Below, one piece after another: positions 1 to 5,388 of a stretch of DNA of 5,474 bases. The notes under the pieces are model-generated. The model made no database searches, was not told where the DNA came from, and saw nothing but the letters and a program-made list of their open reading frames with translations. The position numbers and the translations under genes were made by a program. The stretch's first letter is position 1. Each line of letters starts with the position of its first letter. Source of the DNA: ANME-2 cluster archaeon (lineage in GTDB: Archaea > Halobacteriota > Methanosarcinia > Methanosarcinales > Methanocomedenaceae); assembly GCA_023544495.1 (NCBI GenBank), contig JAMJFV010000022.1, forward strand, positions 12,924-18,397, given 5' to 3'.

Positions 1-513
1 TTTTCCATTGCAGGTCTGTTGAATCCGAAATTCATTAACTGGATATTAGCCCTTATCACACGCTGTCTTCACAGGGTTGGCAGGTTTGACCGGACAGAAC
101 ACATCATTGAGTTCATAGACCGCGAATTGTGGAATTTCCATACCAGCCTTTGGAAATTTGTCAGGACCGGCCAGAGAGGATTGGCACTTGGAGGCCTGCT
201 TACTATAGTGTTCTGGATCATGGAATTCATGATAGTACCGCTGATACTGCTGGGACTCAACCAGCCACCTCATATTCTGGCCGCCTTTGCGGTCCAGGTG
301 TTCCTAACATTGGTCATGGTCGTCCCCATCACCCCGGGTGCCAGCGGAATTGCGGAACTGGGCGGTGCTGCATTGTTCGGGATATTGGTCCCGGTTTCCA
401 TACTTGCTATCGTGGTGGCAGTATGGCGGTTGATAACATACTATGTTAATATCATAATGGGTGGCCTGGTAAGTGTAAAGATTCTCAGGAATGGGGATTT
501 GTTCAGGGATTGA
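1..513 (+). CDS. Flippase-like integral membrane protein (LPG synthase TM / UPF0104 family), C-terminal part
   Basis: The reading frame is open from the first base of the window, so the N-terminus is missing; 170 residues remain, ending in TGA at 511-513. An in-frame TTG at 19 is not a convincing start because homologous-looking sequence continues upstream. Hydrophobic stretches, probably membrane helices, lie at about residues 60-86, 92-113 and 123-161. The motif TPGASGIAELGGAALFG between helices matches the Pro-Gly-Gly/Glu signature typical of the lysylphosphatidylglycerol synthase TM (flippase-like) family. Members sit in the cytoplasmic membrane and are thought to move or modify lipid-linked substrates; in archaea they often neighbour glycosyltransferases, as here. 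The exact substrate cannot be read from the sequence. The last roughly 105 bp were duplicated downstream (864-972). The family call is fairly sure; the function is inferred. Confidence 0.82.
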   Translation, partial: FSIAGLLNPKFINWILALITRCLHRVGRFDRTEHIIEFIDRELWNFHTSLWKFVRTGQRGLALGGLLTIVFWIMEFMIVPLILLGLNQPPHILAAFAVQVFLTLVMVVPITPGASGIAELGGAALFGILVPVSILAIVVAVWRLITYYVNIIMGGLVSVKILRNGDLFRD

Positions 514-532
514 GATATTGATCTGGGGATTT

Positions 533-566
533 ACAGTAGTACTATATTCACAGTAGTACTATATTC
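533..566 (+). repeat. 17-bp perfect tandem direct repeat
   Basis: ACAGTAGTACTATATTC occurs at 533-549 and again directly at 550-566. The matching place in the second large unit (about 990-1010) has only one related copy, so this is a small secondary duplication confined to unit A. It lies just upstream of the AT-rich TATA-like stretch and accounts for most of the offset change between the two large units. Confidence 0.9.
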
Positions 567-569
567 ATA

Positions 570-582
570 CTATACTATATAT
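570..582 (+). promoter_or_regulatory. Possible TATA element upstream of the conserved intergenic core (copy A)
   Basis: The AT-rich stretch around ACTATACTATATATC is kept in copy B (about 1011-1024, ACTAAACTATATATC). An archaeal TATA box here would start transcription about 25 bp further on, inside the conserved core. No convincing BRE was seen, so this is a weak call based on composition and on conservation between copies. Confidence 0.35.
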
Positions 583-660
583 CAGTGACACGGCTTAGTT
601 ATTATGTCCATTATAATTACGCAGAGTGGGAGTGTAATATATCGGGTAGGGGTGGGGGTG
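583..660 (+). other. Conserved G-rich intergenic core, copy A
   Basis: The core runs from CAGTGACACGGCTTA to the G-rich tract GGGTAGGGGTGGGGGTG. It differs from copy B (1025-1102) at only about five positions, roughly 94% identity by hand count, while the neighbouring relic coding DNA is roughly 84% identical. A run of six T (688-693) lies about 30 bp downstream. It could be a regulatory site, the 5' leader of the GT transcript or a short RNA. No known RNA family was recognised. Confidence 0.5.
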
Positions 661-714
661 CTTCCTTACCCCATTTCATATTATATGTTTTTTGGATAAT
701 TGTATAGATTATAA

Positions 715-863
715 ATGTCAGATGAATATCTGTTAAAAACGGTCAGTATTCGTAGTCCAGTAGCACCTTTTCAACCGTTGTCCATCATTAAGCAGTCAGT
801 TGCATCATTATGAAAATCTAAACCGATAAATGTTGACCTGGATATAGTGTACATGATAGACTG
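715..863 (+). pseudogene. Relic 5' end of the GT2 glycosyltransferase gene (copy A)
   Basis: This stretch is about 84% identical to the start of the intact GT gene (1153-1302). The frame that reads SPVAPFQPLSIIKQSVASL aligns with IPVAPFEPLSIIKKSVVSL of the intact protein but hits TGA at 811-813; beyond the stop it still resembles the GT. Next to the position of the intact gene's second ATG (1172) there is a 1-bp difference, so the ATG at 722 leads to TAA after four codons, while the ATG at 715 opens a frame of 32 codons. The relic then runs directly into flippase-derived DNA at about 864. It is not expected to make a functional enzyme. Confidence 0.88.
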
Positions 864-972
864 GCGATCGTGGTGGAAGTATGGCGGTTGATACCAGATT
901 ATTATATCGATATCATCCCGGGTGGCCTGGTATGTGTAAAGATTCTCAAAATTGTGTATGTGTTGGGATTGA
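864..972 (+). pseudogene. Relic 3' end of the flippase-like gene (copy B)
   Basis: Read from 867, the relic gives IVVEVWRLIPDYY then PGGLVCVKIL, matching IVVAVWRLITYYV and MGGLVSVKIL at the end of the intact protein. It has non-conservative changes (Ala to Glu, Thr-Tyr to Pro-Asp, Met to Pro inside a membrane helix) and a net 2-bp loss before the old stop, so the TGA at 970-972 is out of frame with it. It has no upstream gene body or start codon. It joins the GT relic at a sharp breakpoint near 863-866, where both parents share only about two or three bases. Confidence 0.88.
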
Positions 973-1024
973 GATATCGATCTGGGAATTCATAGTACTA
1001 CTATATTCATACTAAACTATATAT

Positions 1025-1102
1025 CAGTGACACGGCTTTATTTATTATGCCCATTATAATTATGCGGAGTGGGAGTGTAATATATCGGGTAGGGGTGGGG
1101 GT
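1025..1102 (+). other. Conserved G-rich intergenic core, copy B
   Basis: This is the second copy of the 583-660 core, now sitting 60-130 bp upstream of the intact GT gene. It keeps the G-runs at 1071-1073, 1087-1089, 1092-1095 and 1097-1101. In this copy GGAGTG (1072-1077) can pair with CACTCC (1106-1111), but copy A has CTTCCTTACCCC there instead, so that hairpin is not conserved. An AT-rich stretch with a T-run (1116-1131) follows. The function is unknown; a leader or regulatory role for the GT gene is the simplest idea. Confidence 0.5.
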
Positions 1103-1115
1103 GGCCACTCCATTT

Positions 1116-1130
1116 CTTATTATATATTTT
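1116..1130 (+). promoter_or_regulatory. Candidate TATA box for the GT2 gene
   Basis: CTTATTATATATTTT is the strongest AT-rich promoter-like stretch before the GT gene. Archaeal transcription starts about 25 bp after the TATA box, here around 1145-1155, giving a very short leader or a leaderless transcript; no Shine-Dalgarno sequence is visible before the GT start codons, which fits. The equivalent stretch of copy A (about 676-693) is similar. The TSS is not shown by the sequence. Confidence 0.45.
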
Positions 1131-1159
1131 TGGATAATTGTATAAACCATTAATGTCAG

Positions 1160-2167
1160 ATGAATATCTGTATGAAAAAGGTTAATATTCTTATTCCGGT
1201 AGCACCTTTTGAACCATTGTCCATCATTAAGAAGTCAGTTGTATCATTATCAAAACTCAAAACGATAGATATTGACATGGATATAATGTACATCATTGAC
1301 TGCCCTGGTGGATCTGATGAACGTACCCGTTACCTGAAGGATGAAGGCATTGGACATCTTGTACGCAATGATACCCGTGGGCGCAGGGGAGGTGCCATTA
1401 ATGATGGTCTGGATATATTACGGGGACCAGGTGGGACACTCGGTACGGATTTTATTGTTCTTTTTGATGTGGACAGCCGCCCTGATCCTGATTTTATCCC
1501 TCTGTGTATAGATACCATTGAACGTGATGCAGATGCCATAATGGCAAGCGGCGCCAGGTACATCACCAACCAGGATTCGGGATGGATAACCAGGATAATC
1601 GCAGCAGAGTATTCCTTTTTCGAGGATGTGTACTCACTATACGAACGGTTCGATGGATTCAAACAATTCAACGGACTTATCGGTGTTATTGATGCACGTA
1701 CCTTTGACGGCACCAGGCTCAACGAGGCTGTTTTTTGTGAGGACCTTGAGTTTACACAGCGGATATACATCGCAGGCAAAAAGCCGGTACTTGCTCGAAC
1801 AATGGTAGGAGAACAGGGGCCCACCAGCCTTAAGGAACTCTATAACCAGCGGGTTCGCTGGCTTTCAGGTGCATTGGAAGGAGTGGAAGATAATATAGCA
1901 CGGTTCTTTTATGCCCATATCCCGATAAACCAGAAGATTGCCTGGTTCACGTCCATGACACTGCCATTCGCTGCCTTCTTATTAAGCCCTTTCGTCCCGG
2001 TCTATGGATTCAGGTTATGGAATAAGGGTGATGACAGGGTATTGTTCAAGACGCTCGGATTGATCTTCCATGTATGGCTTATCAGTTTTTGCGGTGTACA
2101 TGCCGTATTCAATCGTGCAAGGAAGACCAGGACAGTATGGACTGATACGTCCAGATCTGATATTTGA
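1160..2167 (+). CDS. Membrane-anchored family 2 glycosyltransferase
   Basis: The 335-residue protein has the GT2 (GT-A fold) hallmarks of the cellulose/hyaluronan synthase-like branch: a first beta strand VNILIPVAP (residues 8-16), DVDSRPD (103-109) as the metal/nucleotide-sugar DxD site, EDLEFTQR (194-201) with the catalytic acid, and QRVRW (230-234) as the Q(Q/R)xRW acceptor-site motif. Two probable membrane helices follow, at about 259-285 and 296-316, then a basic tail ending KTRTVWTDTSR. It should transfer a sugar from a nucleotide or lipid donor at the cytoplasmic membrane face. The neighbouring flippase-like gene suggests surface glycan or glycolipid synthesis. It lacks the N-terminal helices and PilZ domain of true BcsA, so cellulose synthesis is not claimed. 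No Shine-Dalgarno is seen; Met5 (1172, MKKVNILIP) is an equally good start, and an ATG at 1153 is out of frame. Donor and product are unknown. Confidence 0.88.
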   Translation: MNICMKKVNILIPVAPFEPLSIIKKSVVSLSKLKTIDIDMDIMYIIDCPGGSDERTRYLKDEGIGHLVRNDTRGRRGGAINDGLDILRGPGGTLGTDFIVLFDVDSRPDPDFIPLCIDTIERDADAIMASGARYITNQDSGWITRIIAAEYSFFEDVYSLYERFDGFKQFNGLIGVIDARTFDGTRLNEAVFCEDLEFTQRIYIAGKKPVLARTMVGEQGPTSLKELYNQRVRWLSGALEGVEDNIARFFYAHIPINQKIAWFTSMTLPFAAFLLSPFVPVYGFRLWNKGDDRVLFKTLGLIFHVWLISFCGVHAVFNRARKTRTVWTDTSRSDI

Positions 2168-2240
2168 ATATTGTATCATTGTTACCAGGGGAATACAGAA
2201 GAATAGGATTGACTCTCAGACTCATTCACATCAATAAACT

Positions 2241-2260
2241 CATATAAAATAATATATAAT
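2241..2260 (+). promoter_or_regulatory. Candidate TATA-box promoter for the PAS-STAS operon
   Basis: CATATAAAATAATATATAAT is a strongly AT-rich, TATA-like stretch 40-60 bp before the start codon at 2300. A start site about 25 bp downstream (around 2266-2280) would leave a 20-35 nt leader that includes the ribosome binding site. The 132-bp gap after the GT gene and this element suggest that the right-hand genes form their own transcription unit. Nothing else was recognised between 2168 and 2299. Confidence 0.55.
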
Positions 2261-2288
2261 ATACAGAATGGGAACAATATTAAATTAC

Positions 2289-2295
2289 AGGGGGA
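2289..2295 (+). promoter_or_regulatory. Shine-Dalgarno site for the five-PAS STAS gene
   Basis: AGGGGGA lies 4 nt before the ATG at 2300 and resembles the complement of the 16S rRNA 3' end. It fixes the start at 2300. Confidence 0.7.
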
Positions 2296-2299
2296 TTAG

Positions 2300-4519
2300 A
2301 TGAATAAACATATACAGGATTCACCCCTTTTTGTTATGGAAAAAGAATTAGGGTTAATCAGCCTGGATGCTCTTCTCATCCTTGATACAAAAGGAATTAT
2401 CCTTGATGTGAACAACTCGGCTCTTCAGATGTTTGGTAAAAATCGGGAAGAATTGATAGGAACACGATTCTGTGACCTCTTTAATGATCCGGTGAAAGCT
2501 GGTAATGCATTGACCCAGGTACTGAACAACGAAGAGGTCAGGGATTATGAGCTGGTCATGGGACCGAAAGATACGTACACCATGATCCTCAACTTTAACA
2601 TGTCTATCTACAAGGACAGGACAGGAACAGTAACCGGGGTATTTGCAACGTGTCATGATATCACCCGAAGCAAGCGTGAAGAATTGAAACTGCATTTTTT
2701 CCAGCGCTATAACCGGGGATTGATCGAGACAAATCTGGACCCGCTCGTGACATTTAATCAGCAGGGGATAATCCTGGATGTGAACGAGGCCACCATCAAG
2801 GCCACTGGCAGGAGCAGGGAAGAATTGATCGGGACTCCTTTTGCGGATTATTTTACCGATCCTGAAAAAGCTTATAAAGGGGCCATGCTAGTATTCGAAA
2901 CCTGTGAGGTCAGGGATTACGAACTTGTCATGAAGGCAAAGGATGGGACCGAGACGATTGTGGCGTATAATGCTACTGTTTATGAGGACCAGGCAGGGAA
3001 TGTTGTTGGAGCTTTTGCTGCTGCGCGTGACATCACTCAACGAAAGCATGCAGAACAGGAGATACAGAACCTTCAAAGGTATAATCGGGGATTGATCGAG
3101 ACAAGCCTGGACCCGCTCGTGACATTTGATAAGCAAGGGATAATTCTTGATGTGAACGAAGCCACCATCGAGGCAACTGGCAGGAGCAGGGAAGAATTGA
3201 TCGGGTCTCCTTTTGCGGATTATTTTACCGATCCTGAAAAAGCACACGAGGGGGCAATGAAAGTATTCGAGACCGGGGAGGTCAGGGATTATGAACTGGT
3301 CATAAAGGCCAAGGATGGAACAGAGACCATTGTATCATATAATGCAACGGTCTATACTGACCAGGATGGAAATGTGGTGGGGGCATTTGGCGCTGCGCGT
3401 GACATAACAGAGAGAAAGAGAGCAGTTAAGGTAATACAGAATCTTCAACGATATAACCGGGGATTGATCGAGGTCAGCCTTGATCCTTTAGTAACCTTTG
3501 ACCAGAGAGGAATTATCCTGGATGTGAACGAAGCCACCATAGGGACAACTGGCAGAAGTCGGGAAGAACTGATAGGTACACCATTTGCTGATTACTTTAC
3601 AGATCCTGAAAAAGCATTTAAAGGTGCTATGAGGGTATTTGAGATCGGTGTAGTCAGGGATTACGAACTGGTCATGAAATCCAGGGATGGGAGCGAGACT
3701 ATTGTGGCTTACAATGCATCGGTCTTCAAAGATCAGACCGGAAAAATAGTAGGTGCATTTGCAGCTGCAAGGGACATCACTGAGCGAAAGAGGGCAGAAC
3801 AGGAGATACATAATCTTCAACAATATAACCGGGGATTGATAGAGACAAGCCTGGACCCTCTTGTGACATTTGACCATGAAGGCATTATACTGGATGTAAA
3901 TGAGGCAACAATACATGCCACTGGCAGGAACCGCGAAGAATTGATAGGCACACCATTTGCAGATTATTTTACCGATACCGAAAAAGCATATAAAGGTGCC
4001 ATGATGGTTTTTGAGACCGGGGAGGTCAGGGATTATGAACTGGTCATGAAAGCAAAGGACGGAACACAGACAAAAGTGGCCTATAATGCCTCAGTATATA
4101 AAGATCAGACAGGACAGGTTGTGGGTGCCTTTGCAGCGGCACGTGACATCACTCGCCTGAAGAAAGCAGAACATGAACTTAAGGAAACCGTTAACAGGCT
4201 TGAGGCTTACACTACCCGGATCAATAGTCTGATGGTAACCATGTTAGACCAGATCACAATTGAAAAAACAAAAGGAGTGGTGCTTGATATTTCTGGATTA
4301 GCTCCTGATGTCGAAGTTGCTGAACCTCTTATAAATATTGCAAAGTGGGCAAGGCAGCTTGGAGCTACGTGTATTGTCACCGGTATTAAACAAGAGGCTG
4401 TTAAACGATTAACTGATAGTGGCGTCAATCTGGCCCAAATTACAACAGAACGGTCATTACTTGACGGCCTGCGATATACCATAGCAATGATAGAAGAAGA
4501 AAGTAACGAGGATCAATAG
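2300..4519 (+). CDS. Five-PAS sensory protein with C-terminal RsbR-like STAS domain
   Basis: This 739-residue soluble protein has no signal peptide or membrane helix. Five PAS units start at residues 13, 137, 261, 385 and 509, each exactly 124 residues long and ending in PAC-type motifs such as ARDITERKRAEQEI. Residues 615-655 form a helical linker (KETVNRLEAYTTRIN), and about 657-735 form a STAS domain with VVLDISGL, DVEVA and LGATCIVTGI, as in RsbR-type stressosome proteins. No kinase, HATPase or output enzyme domain is present. No LOV cysteine motif (GRNCRFLQ-like) or heme motif was seen, so the ligand is unknown. In bacterial RsbR, RsbT phosphorylates two STAS threonines; by alignment these are Val671 and Arg703 here, so the classical switch is missing. 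Unit 1 is the most divergent. The protein probably acts as a sensory scaffold through STAS-STAS contacts. A paralogue follows after 50 bp. The domain call is secure; the role is inferred. Confidence 0.92.
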   Translation: MNKHIQDSPLFVMEKELGLISLDALLILDTKGIILDVNNSALQMFGKNREELIGTRFCDLFNDPVKAGNALTQVLNNEEVRDYELVMGPKDTYTMILNFNMSIYKDRTGTVTGVFATCHDITRSKREELKLHFFQRYNRGLIETNLDPLVTFNQQGIILDVNEATIKATGRSREELIGTPFADYFTDPEKAYKGAMLVFETCEVRDYELVMKAKDGTETIVAYNATVYEDQAGNVVGAFAAARDITQRKHAEQEIQNLQRYNRGLIETSLDPLVTFDKQGIILDVNEATIEATGRSREELIGSPFADYFTDPEKAHEGAMKVFETGEVRDYELVIKAKDGTETIVSYNATVYTDQDGNVVGAFGAARDITERKRAVKVIQNLQRYNRGLIEVSLDPLVTFDQRGIILDVNEATIGTTGRSREELIGTPFADYFTDPEKAFKGAMRVFEIGVVRDYELVMKSRDGSETIVAYNASVFKDQTGKIVGAFAAARDITERKRAEQEIHNLQQYNRGLIETSLDPLVTFDHEGIILDVNEATIHATGRNREELIGTPFADYFTDTEKAYKGAMMVFETGEVRDYELVMKAKDGTQTKVAYNASVYKDQTGQVVGAFAAARDITRLKKAEHELKETVNRLEAYTTRINSLMVTMLDQITIEKTKGVVLDISGLAPDVEVAEPLINIAKWARQLGATCIVTGIKQEAVKRLTDSGVNLAQITTERSLLDGLRYTIAMIEEESNEDQ
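2336..4195 (+). repeat. Five tandem 372-bp PAS-coding units in perfect register
   Basis: Units lie at 2336-2707, 2708-3079, 3080-3451, 3452-3823 and 3824-4195. Landmarks such as GIILDVN and RDYELV recur exactly 124 codons apart, with no net indel in any unit or linker. Units 2 to 5 are very similar in protein, and unit 1 is clearly older or faster-evolving. The DNA match between units 2 and 3 is uneven: 2804-2871 and 3176-3243 differ at one base in 68, while their later halves differ often. Confidence 0.93.
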
Positions 4520-4555
4520 AACTGGGGTCCGGACAAAATGGCCAAATGCAGTTTC

Positions 4556-4562
4556 AGGGGAG
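4556..4562 (+). promoter_or_regulatory. Shine-Dalgarno site deciding the start of the single-PAS STAS gene
   Basis: AGGGGAG sits 7 nt before the ATG at 4570. The alternative in-frame ATG at 4546 has no such site. Starting at 4570 also gives an N-terminus (MIDVPENILQYIEKELG) that lines up with that of the upstream paralogue (ending MEKELG). Confidence 0.72.
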
Positions 4563-4569
4563 TAAGAAT

Positions 4570-5379
4570 ATGATTGATGTACCCGAAAATATTCTTCAAT
4601 ATATTGAAAAGGAGTTGGGAATATGCAGTCCCGACCCTTGGGTAATATTTGACCAGGAAGGAACTATTGTTGATGTGAACGAGGCGGCTGTCAGGCTTAC
4701 AGGAAAGACCAGGATTAAACTAATAGGAACTTCTTTTGCGAATCAATTTACTGACCCTGGAAAGGCAAATATAGGTGTAAAGCAGCTCTTTGAGACCGGG
4801 GAATTACAGGATTACGATCTGGCCATCAAGTGTCCGGACGGGACTGATACTATTATTGCCTGTAATGCTTCAGTCTTCAAAGACCGGACCGGATGCATAG
4901 CAGGTGCTTTCGTAGTTGGCCGGGATGTCACTGAACTCAAGAAGGACCATACAAAATTACGGGAAACTATAACACGCATACACCATAAGTACAGTCATAT
5001 CCAGTCCGAATTAACGAATGCTGAATCGGAATGCAATAAGGCAAAGAGGGAGCTACAGGAAACAGTAAACAGGCTTGAGTCATACACTGGTCGCATAAAC
5101 AATATGATTGTGACCATGCTCAAGGAGATCACACACAAAAAATGTAATGTTGTGATCCTTGATATAAACGGACTGCCGGAAGATGTTGAAGTGTCCGACC
5201 ATCTGGTCAATATTGCCCAATCTGCCAGGAAGCTTGGTGCTACATGCATCGTGACAGGAGTTACATCAGATGTTGTGGATAGACTAACTGACCTTGGCGT
5301 CACATTATCACCCCTCTCTACCGAACAATCGCTGAAGAACGGATTGCGATATACCATCGCAATCGTAGAAGAATTATAA
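4570..5379 (+). CDS. Single-PAS, coiled-coil, RsbR-like STAS protein (paralogue of the preceding gene)
   Basis: The 269-residue soluble protein has one PAS domain (about residues 12-125, with GTIVDVNEAA, FTDPGKA and AFVVGRDVTELKK), a coiled coil (about 126-185) and a STAS domain (about 190-269, with VVILDINGLPEDVEV, LGATCIVTGV and GLRYTIAIVEEL). The order matches RsbR: sensor, J-type linker helix, STAS. The STAS domain is roughly 60% identical to that of the upstream protein by eye. Here too the RsbT target threonines are absent: DVEVS (205-209) has Val where RsbR has Thr, and Arg238 replaces the second. The coiled coil is 32 residues longer than in the neighbour and contains a second LxETxxR motif (LRETITRI beside LQETVNRL), which suggests an internal linker duplication. 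An ATG at 4546 would add 8 residues but lacks a ribosome site. It probably co-assembles with the five-PAS protein (inference). Confidence 0.9.
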   Translation: MIDVPENILQYIEKELGICSPDPWVIFDQEGTIVDVNEAAVRLTGKTRIKLIGTSFANQFTDPGKANIGVKQLFETGELQDYDLAIKCPDGTDTIIACNASVFKDRTGCIAGAFVVGRDVTELKKDHTKLRETITRIHHKYSHIQSELTNAESECNKAKRELQETVNRLESYTGRINNMIVTMLKEITHKKCNVVILDINGLPEDVEVSDHLVNIAQSARKLGATCIVTGVTSDVVDRLTDLGVTLSPLSTEQSLKNGLRYTIAIVEEL

Positions 5380-5384
5380 GGTGG
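5378..5384 (+). promoter_or_regulatory. Shine-Dalgarno site for the downstream gene
   Basis: AAGGTGG overlaps the TAA stop of the STAS gene and lies 4 nt before the ATG at 5389. It matches the 16S complement (GGAGGTG core) and indicates tight operon coupling. Confidence 0.7.
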
Positions 5385-5388
5385 AAAT

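Larger units (their letters stand above)
405..1302 (+). repeat. Imperfect tandem duplication (two units, about 440-460 bp) spanning the flippase/GT boundary
   Basis: Unit A runs about 405-863 and unit B about 864-1302. Each holds, in order, the end of the flippase gene, the intergenic DNA and the start of the GT gene. The offset is 458 bp at the flippase end (ATGGCGGTTG at 423 and 881), 442 bp at CAGTGACACGG (583 and 1025) and 439 bp at the GT end (GACTG at 859 and 1298). The drift reflects indels, including an extra 17-bp repeat in unit A. Both units were read side by side by eye. The outer genes are intact and the inner remnants are decayed, as expected after an old tandem duplication. Confidence 0.93.

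Noticed and set aside
604..699. Small ORF in the intergenic core (ATG at 604, 31 codons) with a counterpart at 1047-1145
   Set aside because: The three base differences between copies in the shared part (TCC/CCC, ACG/ATG, CAG/CGG) all change the amino acid, the C-terminal frames diverge, and neither has a ribosome site. This does not look like coding constraint.
715..813. Possible 32-codon gene starting MSDEYLLKTV
   Set aside because: It is the decayed start of the GT gene, ending at a TGA where the intact gene has a serine codon. It has no catalytic motifs and is treated as a pseudogene fragment.
533..1024. CRISPR-like or insertion-sequence origin for the repeats
   Set aside because: There are only two large units and no regular short repeats with spacers. 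No transposase, inverted terminal repeats or target-site duplication were found, and the repeat content is fully explained by the flanking genes.
1072..1111. Hairpin GGAGTG/CACTCC before the GT gene as a conserved riboswitch or terminator
   Set aside because: The pairing arm exists only in copy B; copy A has a different sequence there, so there is no covariation support. The loop is also long.
1330..1824. 164-codon antisense ORF inside the GT gene
   Set aside because: It is a shadow of the strongly supported GT2 frame, which carries all the catalytic motifs; the antisense peptide is Ser/Pro-rich with no domain.
2354..3916. Long antisense ORFs opposite the PAS array (2354-2695, 2888-3247, 3488-3916)
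   Set aside because: They recur at the repeat period as mirror frames of the PAS units and have no promoter, ribosome site or recognisable domain.
2300..4519. Histidine kinase reading of the multi-PAS protein
   Set aside because: No H-box, N-box or G-box ATPase motifs are present; the C-terminus is a STAS domain.
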